Source: Streptomyces sp. Y2F8-2
Lineage (GTDB): Bacteria > Actinomycetota > Actinomycetes > Streptomycetales > Streptomycetaceae
Direction: 5' to 3'
Assembly: GCF_014905555.1 (NCBI RefSeq)
Contig: NZ_BNGS01000002.1
Span: 496,001 to 560,000 of the forward strand
Length of the DNA stretch: 64,000 bases
Positions 48,630 to 60,918 of the stretch are shown here, piece after piece (the stretch's first letter is position 1; every line of letters begins with the position of its first letter). The notes under the pieces were generated by a model. The model was not told where the DNA came from, ran no database searches, and saw only the letters and a program-made list of their open reading frames with translations. The position numbers were made by a program, and so were the translations under genes.

Positions 48630-49901
48630 ATGTCGGCAACGAGCAACAGCAACTGGTCCCGCCGATCAATCCTCCGGGCCGCCGCGGGCATGGCCGCCGC
48701 GGGCACCCTTGCCGCGTGTGGCAGCAACAACGGCCGGGGCGGGTCCGGCGGGTCAGGTTCGGGCAAGCAGCTGGTCCAGTACTTCCACGCGTACGGCGAG
48801 GCGGGGACGGAGCAGGCCATCAAGCGGTACGCCGCCGCGTACAAGAAGGCCGACGTCAGCACGAGCTGGATCACCGGCAACAACTTCGAGTCGGCGCTCT
48901 TCGCGGCCCTGCTCAGCAGCAAGGCGCCCGACGTCTTCGAGTTCCACCCGCAGTTGCAGCTCGTCAAGAGCGGCCAGGTGGCGGACCTGAGCGACATCAT
49001 CGACCCGGTCAAGGACGACTTCAACCCGAACGACATCAAGTCCCACACGGTCGACGGGAAGATCTACGGGATCCGGATGATCGACGACCCGCAGTTCTTC
49101 TACTACCGCAAGTCGATGCTGGAGAAGGCCAAGGTCGACGTCCCCACCACCCTCGACGAACTGATCGAGGCCGCCGCCAAGCTCACCACGGGCAAGGTCA
49201 AGGGCCTCTTCCTGGGCAACGACTTCACCGCGATCCAGAACAACCTGATCTGGTCGGCCGGGGCCGACACCCTCGACGCCAGCAACAAGATCGCTTACCA
49301 CACGGACGGCGTCGTCGAGGGGCTGAAGAAGCTGCGGACCCTGTTCACCAGCGGCAATGTGCTGCTGGGCGCCCCGACCGACTTCTGGGACCCGTCCTCG
49401 CTCAACCAGGGCCTGTGCGCCATCCAGTGGGGCGGCATGTGGTCCATGCCGGCCATGCAGCAGGCCCTCGGCGACGACCTCGGCATCTTCCCGTTCCCGA
49501 AGATCGGCAGCGCGGGCAAGCAGTCGGTCTACAACGGCGGCTGGTCGATGTTCGTCAACGCCAAGGGCAAGAACGTCGACGCGGCCAAGGAGTACGTCAA
49601 GTGGCTCTGGATCGACCAGAAGCAGTACCAGGAGGACTGGGCCACCTCGTACGGCTTCCACATCCCGCCGCGCACCTCGATAGCCAACCAGGCCACCAAG
49701 CTCAAGTCCGGTCTGCCGGCTGAGGGCATCAAGCTCTTCACCGACTACGGCCACTTCGACAACATCGGCTTCGACCAGACCATGCAGAACGCCTTCAGCG
49801 AGGTGCTCGCGTCTTGCGTCCGCAAGAACGGCAACCCCGAGGCCGCGCTCGACACCTGCGACAAGAAGGTCAACGTCGAGCTCAAGAAGCTCTTCGGATA
49901 G
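48630..49901 (+). CDS. Sugar ABC transporter substrate-binding lipoprotein
   Basis: Length is 423 aa. The N terminus has a twin-arginine-like SRRSILRAAAGMAAAG and a lipobox LAAC, giving a lipid-anchored Cys at about residue 30. The rest is a family-1 solute-binding fold: KQLVQYFHAYGEAGTEQAIK, PDVFEFHPQLQLVKSGQVAD, GKIYGIRMIDDPQFFYYRKS, IFPFPKIGSAGKQSVYNGGW. It probably captures galacto-oligosaccharides released by the GH30 enzyme. It is the first gene of a four-gene transcript with two permeases and beta-galactosidase. No ATPase gene is here, so a shared MsiK-type ATPase elsewhere is expected. Confidence 0.9.
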   Translation: MSATSNSNWSRRSILRAAAGMAAAGTLAACGSNNGRGGSGGSGSGKQLVQYFHAYGEAGTEQAIKRYAAAYKKADVSTSWITGNNFESALFAALLSSKAPDVFEFHPQLQLVKSGQVADLSDIIDPVKDDFNPNDIKSHTVDGKIYGIRMIDDPQFFYYRKSMLEKAKVDVPTTLDELIEAAAKLTTGKVKGLFLGNDFTAIQNNLIWSAGADTLDASNKIAYHTDGVVEGLKKLRTLFTSGNVLLGAPTDFWDPSSLNQGLCAIQWGGMWSMPAMQQALGDDLGIFPFPKIGSAGKQSVYNGGWSMFVNAKGKNVDAAKEYVKWLWIDQKQYQEDWATSYGFHIPPRTSIANQATKLKSGLPAEGIKLFTDYGHFDNIGFDQTMQNAFSEVLASCVRKNGNPEAALDTCDKKVNVELKKLFG

Positions 49902-49922
49902 GCCGCCGGGAAGACCACGACC

Positions 49923-50888
49923 ATGTCGACCACCACCACACGCGGGGTCGCCCAGCCCGCCCCGGCCAAGGCCTCCCCGGCCCGGTCGCGGCGGGGCCTG
50001 CGGGGCAATCCGACGCTCAACTTCTGGCTCTTCACCGGGCCGTTCCTCATCGGCCTGGCGATCTTCGTCTTCGTGCCGATCATCTGGTCCGTCTGGCTCA
50101 GCTTCTTCGACGCGCGCTACACCGTCACGCCGAGCCATTTCATCGGCTTCGACAACTACAAGCAGATCCTCACCAACAGCGACTTCCCCGGCTCGCTCCT
50201 GACGTTCACGGTGTTCGCCGCGTTCATCGTGCCGACCACCTGGGCGCTGTCGCTGGGTCTGGCGCTGCTGGTGAACCGGTTGCGGTTCATGCGGGCGTTC
50301 TTCCGGTCGGTGTTCTTCCTGCCGACCGCCGTGTCCTACGTCGCCGCCGCCCTGATCTGGAAGATGTCCATCTTCAGCGGCGTCCGCTTCGGACTGGCCA
50401 ACACCGTCCTGAGCTGGTTCGGCGTCGACAACATCGCCTGGCTGGTTGACCCGAGCCCGCCCTGGTACTGGCTGGTCATCGTGACCCTGCGGCTGTGGAT
50501 CCAGGCCGGCTTCTACATGATCCTGTTCCTGGCGGCGCTGCAGAACATCCCGCCGGAGCTGTACGAGGCCGCCGCCATCGACGGCGCCAAGCGGGGCTGG
50601 CAGACCTTCCGCCACATCACCCTTCCGCAGCTGCGGGCCACCTCGACCGCGGTGATCCTGCTGCTGCTCATCGCCGCCTACCAGGCGTTCGACGAGTTCT
50701 TCAACCTCATCGGGCAGAAGGCGACCTGGGCCCAGACACCGCTCATGGTGCTCTACAAAGCGGCTCTCGGCACGAGCCAGGACTACGGCGCCGGCAGTGC
50801 GGGCGCGGTCATTCTGTCGCTGCTGATCTGTGTCGTCACGCTGGCTCAGGGCAAGATCATGGGCTTCGGAGGAGGGGGGGAGAAGTGA
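49923..50888 (+). CDS. Sugar ABC transporter permease (MalF-like)
   Basis: Length is 321 aa. Six membrane helices follow a basic N terminus, with the first helix in FWLFTGPFLIGLAIFVFVPI. The cytoplasmic EAA loop that contacts the ATPase is ELYEAAAIDGAKRGWQTFRH followed by ITLPQLR (about residues 215-241). It belongs to the binding-protein-dependent permease family 1 and pairs with the next gene, whose GTG overlaps this stop (GTGA). Confidence 0.92.
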   Translation: MSTTTTRGVAQPAPAKASPARSRRGLRGNPTLNFWLFTGPFLIGLAIFVFVPIIWSVWLSFFDARYTVTPSHFIGFDNYKQILTNSDFPGSLLTFTVFAAFIVPTTWALSLGLALLVNRLRFMRAFFRSVFFLPTAVSYVAAALIWKMSIFSGVRFGLANTVLSWFGVDNIAWLVDPSPPWYWLVIVTLRLWIQAGFYMILFLAALQNIPPELYEAAAIDGAKRGWQTFRHITLPQLRATSTAVILLLLIAAYQAFDEFFNLIGQKATWAQTPLMVLYKAALGTSQDYGAGSAGAVILSLLICVVTLAQGKIMGFGGGGEK

Positions 50889-51751
50889 CCGCCACCACAC
50901 CGCACGTCGGCAGGAACCGCAGGAAGCGCGGGGGCCTCCTCGGCAACACCGGCCTGTACATCGCCGTCAGCCTCGCCGCCGTCCTCTTCCTGATCCCCTT
51001 CTATCTGATCGTCCGCAACTCCCTGTCCACCGACCCGGAGATCACGGGCGAGAACTGGAAACTGCTGCCCTCCTTCCAGTGGGGCAACATCTCCGAGCTC
51101 TTCAACGACCCCACCGTCGAGTTCGGCCGCTCCTTGTGGAACTCCACGGTGATCGCCGTGCTGAGCACGATCGGCACCCTCCTGTTCTGCTCCATGGCGG
51201 GATACGGCCTCGCCCGCATCCCCTACAAGCACGCGAACAAGGTCTTCTACGCCGTTCTGGCGACCCTGATGGTCCCCACGGCCGTCACCTTCGTGCCCAG
51301 CTTCGTGCTGGTCTCCTCCCTCGGCTGGGTGGACACCTACCGCGGCATGATCATCCCGGGCCTGTTCAGCGGTTTCACCTGCTTCCTCTTCCGGCAGTAC
51401 TTCCTCGGATTCCCGAAGGAACTGGAGGAGGCGGCACGCGTGGACGGACTCGGTTACTGGGGCGCGTACTGGCGGATCGTCGTACCCAACTCGCTGAACT
51501 TCTTCACGGCGATCGCCACCATCACCTTCATCAGCGGCTGGAACGCCTTCCTGTGGCCGCTGGTCATCGGTCAGGACCCGAGCGCCTGGACCGTGCAGGT
51601 CGCGCTCTCGTCGTTCATGACCAACCAGACCGTCAACTTCCATCTGATTTTCATGGCCACGGCCATTTCCATCCTGCCGCTGGTGTTCGTGTTCCTGTTC
51701 CTGCAGCGCTGGCTGGTGCAGGGCATCGCACAGACCGGCATCAAGGGCTGA
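50885..51751 (+). CDS. Sugar ABC transporter permease (MalG-like)
   Basis: Length is 288 aa from the GTG at 50885 that overlaps the previous stop by four bases. It has six membrane helices and the EAA loop KELEEAARVDGLGYWGAYWR with IVVPNSL (about residues 180-206). The C terminus WLVQGIAQTGIKG is the usual MalG-type ending. With the preceding genes it forms the importer for sugars made by the galactanase. Confidence 0.92.
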   Translation: MTATTPHVGRNRRKRGGLLGNTGLYIAVSLAAVLFLIPFYLIVRNSLSTDPEITGENWKLLPSFQWGNISELFNDPTVEFGRSLWNSTVIAVLSTIGTLLFCSMAGYGLARIPYKHANKVFYAVLATLMVPTAVTFVPSFVLVSSLGWVDTYRGMIIPGLFSGFTCFLFRQYFLGFPKELEEAARVDGLGYWGAYWRIVVPNSLNFFTAIATITFISGWNAFLWPLVIGQDPSAWTVQVALSSFMTNQTVNFHLIFMATAISILPLVFVFLFLQRWLVQGIAQTGIKG

Positions 51752-55131
<3,380 letters not shown>

Positions 55132-55135
<4 letters not shown>

Positions 55136-56151
55136 GCGGGAGCATCGAGGTCCGCGGACTGACCCGCACCTTCCTCACCACCGTCCGCCGCCCCGGTTTC
55201 GCGGGCGCCCTGCGTTCCCTGGTCAACCCGGAGAAGGTGACCAAACACGCCGTCACGGACATCACGTTCGACGTGGCGCCGGGCGAACTGCTCGCCCTGC
55301 TCGGCCCGAACGGCGCAGGCAAGTCCACCACCATCAAGATGCTGACCGGCATCCTCACCCCCACGTCCGGCGAGGCCCGGGTCGCGGGCGTGGTGCCGTA
55401 CGAGGAGCGGGAGCGCAACGCGCGCAACATCGGGGCGGTGTTCGGGCAGCGCACCCAGCTGTGGTGGGACCTGCCTGTGCGCGAGTCGTTCGCGATCCTG
55501 CGCGACATCTACGAGGTGCCGAAGGCCGACCATGCGGCGCGCCTCAAGGAGTTCGACGAGCTGCTGGAACTGTCCTCCTTCTGGGACACGCGCGTACGGC
55601 ATCTCTCGCTCGGCCAGCGGGTGCGCTGCGACCTGGCGGCGGCGCTGCTGCACGACCCGCCGGTGGTGTTCCTCGACGAGCCGACGATCGGCATGGACGT
55701 GGTGGTCAAGGAGCAGGTGCGGGAGTTCCTGCGGCACCAGGTGGAGGAACGCGGCCGGACCGTGCTGCTGACGACGCACGACATGACGGAGGTCGAACGG
55801 CTGGCCGAGCGGGTGGTGCTGGTCAACCACGGGCGACTGGTGCTGGACGGCACCCTGGACGAGATCCGCCGCAGGTTCGGCTCGACGTGGCAGGTGCGGG
55901 CGACCCTCGCCGATCCGCACGCGGCGGTCGAGCCGCTGCCGGGGATCGCAGTGCAGCGGCGGGACGGGCCACAGGTGGTGTTCGGCCCGGACGGCTCGGG
56001 CGCGCCGACGGTCCACCAGGCGCTGAAGCAGATCATCGAGCGGTACGAGGTCACGGACCTGAGGATCGACGAGGCGGACCTGGAGGACGTGATGCGCGCG
56101 GCCTACGTCCAGGCGGTCTCCCCGGCGGAGTTCCAGGCGGAGGGGGTCTGA
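55132..56151 (+). CDS. ABC-2 exporter ATP-binding protein
   Basis: Length is 339 aa from a GTG at 55132 overlapping the stop of the broken MFS frame. Walker A is LLGPNGAGKSTTIKML, the signature is LSLGQRVRCDLAAALL, Walker B is PPVVFLDEPTIGMDVV and the switch His is in LLTTHDMTEVERLA. A C-terminal extension of about 80 residues is typical of NatA/DrrA-like export ATPases. It drives the two membrane proteins that follow with one-base overlap and close spacing. Confidence 0.93.
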
Positions 56152-56954
56152 TGGCCGTCCTGTACGCCTGGCGCGCCGCCCGGGTCACCCCGCTCGGCGA
56201 GCTGCTCACCCCGCCGCGCATCACGGCCGCCCTGCTGCGGCTGACCGTGCAGGTCGTGCTCGTGGCGTCGCTGTGGCGCGGCCTGTACCAGGCGACCGGC
56301 ACGACCGCCGGACTGGACCGCGACCAGGCGGTCACCTACGCCGTGCTCGCGGTCCTCGCTTCCCGGCTGCGGGAGCTGGACCAGTACGCGGGCCGGGACT
56401 CGGTGCTCCAGCACATGCACTTCGGCACGATCGTGTACTGGTACCTGCGCCCGCTGCCGCCCCAGCGCTACTACGCTCTGCGGGCGCTGGGCGAGCAGCT
56501 GTACGGTCTGGTGTGGGCCCTGGCCGGATACGCGGTGTGTCTCGCGGCCGGAGTGGTGAAGCCCCCCGAGTCGGCGTCCGTGGCCGGGGTGTTCGCGCTG
56601 AGCCTGCTGCTCGGCCAGTGGGTCCTGCACTACGTCACGCTCCTGATCGACCAGCTGTGCTTCTGGACGTTGCGCAACACCGCGGCGATGCTGATCCTCC
56701 TCTTCGCGCAGAACCTGCTGTCCGGGGTGTACGCGCCGCTGTGGTTCTTCCCGCACTGGTTCGTCACGATGAGCGGTTTCCTCCCGTTCCAGGCGACGCT
56801 GAGCGTGCCGCTGTCCCTGTACGTGGGCCGCATCCCGCTGTCCGACGCGGGAGCGCAACTCGCCGTCCAGGCGGGGTGGGTGGTGGCCCTGTCCTTGTTC
56901 ACCCGGCTGCTGTGGCGGCGGGCCGCCCGGCGTGTCATCTCCCAGGGAGGCTGA
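56151..56954 (+). CDS. ABC-2 exporter membrane subunit 1
   Basis: Length is 267 aa. The ATG at 56151 shares a base with the ATPase stop. Six hydrophobic segments are visible. LRELDQYAGRDSVLQHMHFG and YLRPLPPQRYYALRALGEQL lie in the first cytoplasmic loop, as in the ABC-2 family (DUF990-type). It likely pairs with the next protein as a heterodimer. The transported substrate is unknown. Confidence 0.88.
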   Translation: MAVLYAWRAARVTPLGELLTPPRITAALLRLTVQVVLVASLWRGLYQATGTTAGLDRDQAVTYAVLAVLASRLRELDQYAGRDSVLQHMHFGTIVYWYLRPLPPQRYYALRALGEQLYGLVWALAGYAVCLAAGVVKPPESASVAGVFALSLLLGQWVLHYVTLLIDQLCFWTLRNTAAMLILLFAQNLLSGVYAPLWFFPHWFVTMSGFLPFQATLSVPLSLYVGRIPLSDAGAQLAVQAGWVVALSLFTRLLWRRAARRVISQGG

Positions 56955-56956
56955 CC

Positions 56957-57763
56957 GTGTCGGTGAAGGCGTTGCGCATCGCATGGCGGATCACCCGTCT
57001 CAACTTCCGTGCCCAGCTGGAGTACCGCACCGAGTTCCTGATGATGATCGCCATCGGTGCCGTCTGGCAGGTGTCGGTGATCGTGTTCGCGACGGTGCTG
57101 CTGACCCGGTTCACCGGCATGGGCGGCTGGGACAGTTCGGACGTGCTCCTCATCCCGGCGACGAGGATGCTGGCGCACGGCCTGTTCGTGCTGTTCCTGG
57201 GCCGGGTGCACGGACTGGGCCGGCACATCCAGGAGGGCAGGATCGACGCGTACCTGCTGCGCCCCATGCCCGTGTACCGCCAGGTCCAGCTGCAGTTCTT
57301 CCCCACCAACGCCATCGGTGACCTGACGGTGGCGGCGGCCCTGATGGCGGGCGCGCTCGGCCGCAGCCACCTGGACTGGACGGCGGGCAGGATCACGTAC
57401 CTGATCCTCTCGCTCGTCGGCGGCATGCTCCTGGAGGCGGCCCTGTTCACGGCGGTGGCCTGTGCGTCACTGCGGTTCCCGGCCGCCGACTACTGGGGCC
57501 GCTGGCTGGAAGAACTGCTCGGTACGTTCGGCAGCTATCCGCTGAACGTGCTGCCGAAGGCGGTGGGCGGCTTCCTGACCTTCGGCCTGCCGCTCGCGTT
57601 CGTCGCGTACTTCCCGGCGGCCGTGCTGACCGGCCACGGCCACGACACGGGCGCCCCGTACTGGCTGGCGGCGGCCTCACCGCTGCTCGGGCTGCTGGCG
57701 TATCTGGGGTCGCGGCTGCTGTGGCGGTGGAGCCTGGGGCACTACACGGGGGTGAACGGGTGA
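56957..57763 (+). CDS. ABC-2 exporter membrane subunit 2
   Basis: Length is 268 aa from a GTG at 56957 with GGGAGG upstream and only two bases after the previous stop. Six membrane segments are seen. It begins LRIAWRITRLNFRAQLEYRT and contains ARMLAHGLF-like and EGRIDAYLLRPMPVYRQVQL loops that mirror those of subunit 1. It ends next to the convergent MFS gene; an imperfect hairpin AGAGCCTG/CAGGCTCT (57763-57791) may stop transcription from both sides. Confidence 0.88.
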   Translation: MSVKALRIAWRITRLNFRAQLEYRTEFLMMIAIGAVWQVSVIVFATVLLTRFTGMGGWDSSDVLLIPATRMLAHGLFVLFLGRVHGLGRHIQEGRIDAYLLRPMPVYRQVQLQFFPTNAIGDLTVAAALMAGALGRSHLDWTAGRITYLILSLVGGMLLEAALFTAVACASLRFPAADYWGRWLEELLGTFGSYPLNVLPKAVGGFLTFGLPLAFVAYFPAAVLTGHGHDTGAPYWLAAASPLLGLLAYLGSRLLWRWSLGHYTGVNG

Positions 57764-57808
57764 GAGCCTGCGGGTGAGTGACACAGGCTCTGACGACGCC
57801 GGAGCCGC

Positions 57809-59050
57809 TCAGCCGGCTTCGACGGCCGTCTCCGGCCGGCGGGTCCGTACGGGTGTGAGCAGGGCCAGGGCCGCGATGCCCACGCAGCACGACCCGGCCA
57901 CCACCCCCACCGCCGCCGTGCCGTGGTGCTGGGCCCCCCAGGTGAGGACGGCCGCGCCGACCGGGGCCGCCGCGTAGTGGATCGTCCAGAACGCGGAGGT
58001 GACCCGGCCCAGCAGGTGCTCGGGCGTCACCTGCTGGCGCAGGGACATGGAGCAGGTCCCTGCGATGCTGACGCATGCGAGGAACGCCGCCATGAGGAAG
58101 GCGACGGCCGGTACGTGACGGGCCCAGCCGATGCCGGCGAGCGCGCAACCGCAGACGGTCACGGCCCCGATCCAGGTGGGCCCGAAACCGAGTCCCTGCC
58201 GTACCCGTGCCACCAGCAGGGCCCCGGCGATGGTGCCGAGGGCGCCGACCGCGAGGACGGTGCCGACGGTGCCGTCGCTCTGCCCGAGGTCGTGCTTGAG
58301 GTGGTAGATGAGCACGTCGTTGAGGCCCAGCTCCAGAAAGCTGAACAGGGACAGGAGCACGGTCAGGGCGCGCAGCACCGGGTGGCGCCACAGGAAGGAC
58401 GCCCCCGCCGGCAGGTCCTTCCACAGTCCTCGTCGGGTGGTTGCCGGGTCGGGCGGCGGGGACTGCCGGAGCCGTACAAGGGTCAGGCAGACCGCCGACA
58501 CGCCGAAGCTGACCGCGTCCACCGCGACGGCCCCGGCCGGCCCCGTCCACGCGGCCACGACACCCGCGCCGAGCGGGCCGACCACCCCCGCCGCCGCGGC
58601 CGTCGCGTTCAGCCGGCCGTTCGCGGCGGTGATCCGCTCGCCGTCGACCAGGCCCCGCACCACGGTGACGTACGCGACCGAGAACACCATTCCGACGGCC
58701 TCGCACAGCGGCAGCACCGCGTACAGCAGCCAGACCCGCGGTCCGGTGAGCCACACCAGGGGAACCAGGCCGTACAGCACCATCCGCACCAGGTCGCAGG
58801 CGATCAGCAGCTTCCTGCGGTCCAACCGGTCCACCACCACACCGGCGAACACCCCGGCCAGCACGGAGGCCGCGCCTGCGACCGCCGTCAACAGCCCCAT
58901 CCGAGCGACGGACCCGGTCGCCTCCAGCACCAGCAGCGGCAGCGCGATCAGGGCGAAGGAGTCACCGAGGACCGAGAGGGTCTGCGCGGTCCAGAAGATC
59001 CCGAAGTCCCGGTTCCGTCCCGGCGATCCGACACCTTTGGCCTCCCGCAC
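57809..59050 (-). CDS. MFS transporter (enterobactin-exporter/macrolide-efflux type)
   Basis: Length is 413 aa from a GTG at 59050 with GGGGGGAG six bases upstream. Twelve membrane helices are visible. The first reads FGIFWTAQTLSVLGDSFALI, followed by the MFS loop motif VDRLDRRKLLIACDLVRM. The pattern fits the MFS_3 group of drug or siderophore exporters. The longer open frame to 59467 has no homology. No regulator is next to it, so the substrate is unknown. Confidence 0.88.
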   Translation of the reverse strand: MREAKGVGSPGRNRDFGIFWTAQTLSVLGDSFALIALPLLVLEATGSVARMGLLTAVAGAASVLAGVFAGVVVDRLDRRKLLIACDLVRMVLYGLVPLVWLTGPRVWLLYAVLPLCEAVGMVFSVAYVTVVRGLVDGERITAANGRLNATAAAAGVVGPLGAGVVAAWTGPAGAVAVDAVSFGVSAVCLTLVRLRQSPPPDPATTRRGLWKDLPAGASFLWRHPVLRALTVLLSLFSFLELGLNDVLIYHLKHDLGQSDGTVGTVLAVGALGTIAGALLVARVRQGLGFGPTWIGAVTVCGCALAGIGWARHVPAVAFLMAAFLACVSIAGTCSMSLRQQVTPEHLLGRVTSAFWTIHYAAAPVGAAVLTWGAQHHGTAAVGVVAGSCCVGIAALALLTPVRTRRPETAVEAG

Positions 59051-59265
59051 CGGCGGCTCCCCCCTGCACGCACACGGTCGAGTGCGACGAACGATCAAGA
59101 CGTACCACCGTACGCCGACCGGGCCGCCGCCCGGAGCCGTCTCACCACACTCGTGCCGGCTGCGACACGGCGACCTTTCCGTTGGGGCGGCCATGGGCGA
59201 CGGTCGGCCGACGGCGTGCCGTCGAACGGCATCGGGTTCCGCCTGCACGGGCCAGTCCAACGGCC

Positions 59266-59706
59266 TCAACCCGAACGCCTGACGCTCACCTCCGCCCAGA
59301 CCACCTTGTACGGGCAACCCGGCCGCGGTTCCGTGCCCCACCGCTCGCAGACCGCGGCCACGAGCCTGAGCCCGTACCCGCCTTCGCCGTCCGGTTCCCG
59401 CAGCACGGGCAGCCGTTCGCTCCGCGCGTCGGCCACCTCGACACGTACGACACCCGTGCCCTGCCACAGCAGCCGGACCCGGAAGTCACGACCGGGGACG
59501 CGGCCGTGCCGGACGGCGTTGGCGGCGAGTTCGGCGACGACGAGGGCCACGTTCCGGCCGGCGTCGCTGTCGTAGGGGAACCCCCACGCGTCCAAGCGGT
59601 GCGCGACGAGCCGCCGCGCGAGCCGGGCACCTCTCGGTGTCGAGCTGAACAGCTGGGTGAACGTACGTACGGTGACAGGCGCTTGAAGCTGGGGATCTGC
59701 GTGCAT
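59266..59706 (-). CDS. ATP-binding regulator (HATPase, RsbW-like)
   Basis: Length is 146 aa from the ATG at 59706. The GHKL motifs are N box VALVVAELAANAVRHGRVPG, G1 VRVEVADARSERLP and G2 GEGGYGLRLVAAVCERWG. It is divergent from the HTH/DUF397 pair at 59860-60890; that three-gene set recurs many times in Streptomyces genomes. The shared promoter region holds two perfect palindromes. It probably phosphorylates or sequesters an anti-anti-sigma or similar partner. Confidence 0.87.
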   Translation of the reverse strand: MHADPQLQAPVTVRTFTQLFSSTPRGARLARRLVAHRLDAWGFPYDSDAGRNVALVVAELAANAVRHGRVPGRDFRVRLLWQGTGVVRVEVADARSERLPVLREPDGEGGYGLRLVAAVCERWGTEPRPGCPYKVVWAEVSVRRSG

Positions 59707-59750
59707 GGTCCGACGGTTCCGCAGGTCACAGGGACATGACCAGGCACGGC

Positions 59751-59776
59751 ACTCGTACGCTGCGCACCGTACGAGT
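59751..59776. promoter_or_regulatory. Palindrome 1 in the divergent promoter region
   Basis: ACTCGTACG (59751-59759) and CGTACGAGT (59768-59776) are perfect inverted arms with an eight-base spacer. It lies midway between the ATPase gene and the HTH gene, so it is a candidate operator for the HTH protein. Confidence 0.6.
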
Positions 59777-59794
59777 TCACGGCGTGGACAGTGG

Positions 59795-59813
59795 GAGTCA
59801 CGGTGCGTGACTC
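59795..59813. promoter_or_regulatory. Palindrome 2 in the divergent promoter region
   Basis: GAGTCAC (59795-59801) and GTGACTC (59807-59813) are perfect inverted arms with a five-base spacer, 47 bases upstream of the HTH start. Its sequence differs from palindrome 1, so two different proteins may bind here. Confidence 0.55.
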
Positions 59814-59859
59814 TGGGGGCACTTGCGGGGTTGTCACCAGTGCACGGGGGGTTACGCCG

Positions 59860-60708
59860 ATGACCGAAAGCACCATCAGCAGCACGACCACGACCACGAG
59901 CGAGCCCGAACCGTCCGACAGCATGAAGGCGTTCGGGGCGGCACACAAGGCGTTCCGCAAGCGGGCGGGCTACACGCAGGAGGAGTACGCGCCACTCGTC
60001 GGCTACCAACCGGCGACGGTGGCGTCCATCGAACAGGGCCGACGCTTCCCGCCCCGCGCCTTCGTCGAGCGGGCGGAAGAGGTGCTGGACGCGTTCGGGG
60101 CGCTGCGCGGGGTCTACAAGCATGTGGGGCGCGAGGCAGGGCTGGCGTCGTGGTTCCGCAAGTGGGCGGATCTGGAGGAGCAGGCGATCAGTCTGTACAC
60201 GTACGAGTGCCGGTTGGTGCCGGGGCTTCTGCAGACGGAGGCGTATGCGCGCACACTGTTCGACGAGCAGGTGCCTGTGCTGACCGACTCGCAGATCGAG
60301 GCTCAGCTCGCCGCCCGCGAGGAGCGCCAGCGCCTGCTTGTCGAGCGGCCCAACACTGCGTACAGCTTCATCATCGAGGAGTACGTCATCCAACGGGAGA
60401 CCGGCGGTCGGGACGTCACTCGTGAACTCATCGACCACATCCTGGAGATCACGAAACGCCGAAACGTGGAGGCGCAGTTGCTGCCTATGGGCCTGGGGGC
60501 CCACGCGGGCATGGCGGGCCCGATCCAGTTGCTCGAGACCCCAGAGAACGAATGGTTCGGGTATTGCGAAGGGCAGCGAAGCGGCCAGTTCGTCGCCGAC
60601 CCGAAATCGATCAGTGTGCTCCACATGCGTTATGCGAAACTGCGCTCACAGGCTCTTTCCCCGGGCGACTCCCGGAGCCTGCTGGAGCGGATGCGAGGAG
60701 CGCTATGA
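59860..60708 (+). CDS. XRE-type regulator with DUF5753 domain
   Basis: Length is 282 aa from the ATG at 59860. The HTH is FRKRAGYTQEEYAPLVGYQP with ATVASIEQGRRFPP (about residues 32-66). The rest matches DUF5753: FRKWADLEEQAISLYTYECR, LVPGLLQTEAYART, AAREERQRLL, and the ending VLHMRYAKLRSQALSPGDSR. These proteins pair with DUF397 proteins and have been compared to toxin-antitoxin-like switches that influence development. Its stop overlaps the next ATG (ATGA). Confidence 0.92.
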   Translation: MTESTISSTTTTTSEPEPSDSMKAFGAAHKAFRKRAGYTQEEYAPLVGYQPATVASIEQGRRFPPRAFVERAEEVLDAFGALRGVYKHVGREAGLASWFRKWADLEEQAISLYTYECRLVPGLLQTEAYARTLFDEQVPVLTDSQIEAQLAAREERQRLLVERPNTAYSFIIEEYVIQRETGGRDVTRELIDHILEITKRRNVEAQLLPMGLGAHAGMAGPIQLLETPENEWFGYCEGQRSGQFVADPKSISVLHMRYAKLRSQALSPGDSRSLLERMRGAL

Positions 60709-60890
60709 GCACCACCGAACTGGCCTGGTTCAAGAGCAGCTACAGCAGCAGCGGTGACGGCGACTGCGTCGAAGTAGCCACCCGCCCCACCACCATCCAC
60801 GTCCGCGACTCGAAGAACGCCACCGGCCCTCAGCTCACCCTCTCCCCCACCGCCTGGTCGGAGTTCATAGAGTTCGCCAGAGGCGAATGA
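60705..60890 (+). CDS. DUF397 protein
   Basis: Length is 61 aa. The family pattern is complete: WFKSSYSSSGDGDCVEVA at the start, then HVRDSKNATGPQLTLSPTAW and a last helix EFIEFARG. It overlaps the HTH gene by four bases, so the two are made together. Such proteins probably bind and modulate their partner regulator. Confidence 0.93.
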   Translation: MSTTELAWFKSSYSSSGDGDCVEVATRPTTIHVRDSKNATGPQLTLSPTAWSEFIEFARGE

Positions 60891-60918
60891 CGCAGCGCCC
60901 ACGCCGACCGCAGGGACC

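Noticed and set aside
59266..60624. 452-codon frame extending the small ATP-binding protein
   Set aside because: The extension lies antisense to the HTH gene; homology begins at the ATG at 59706.
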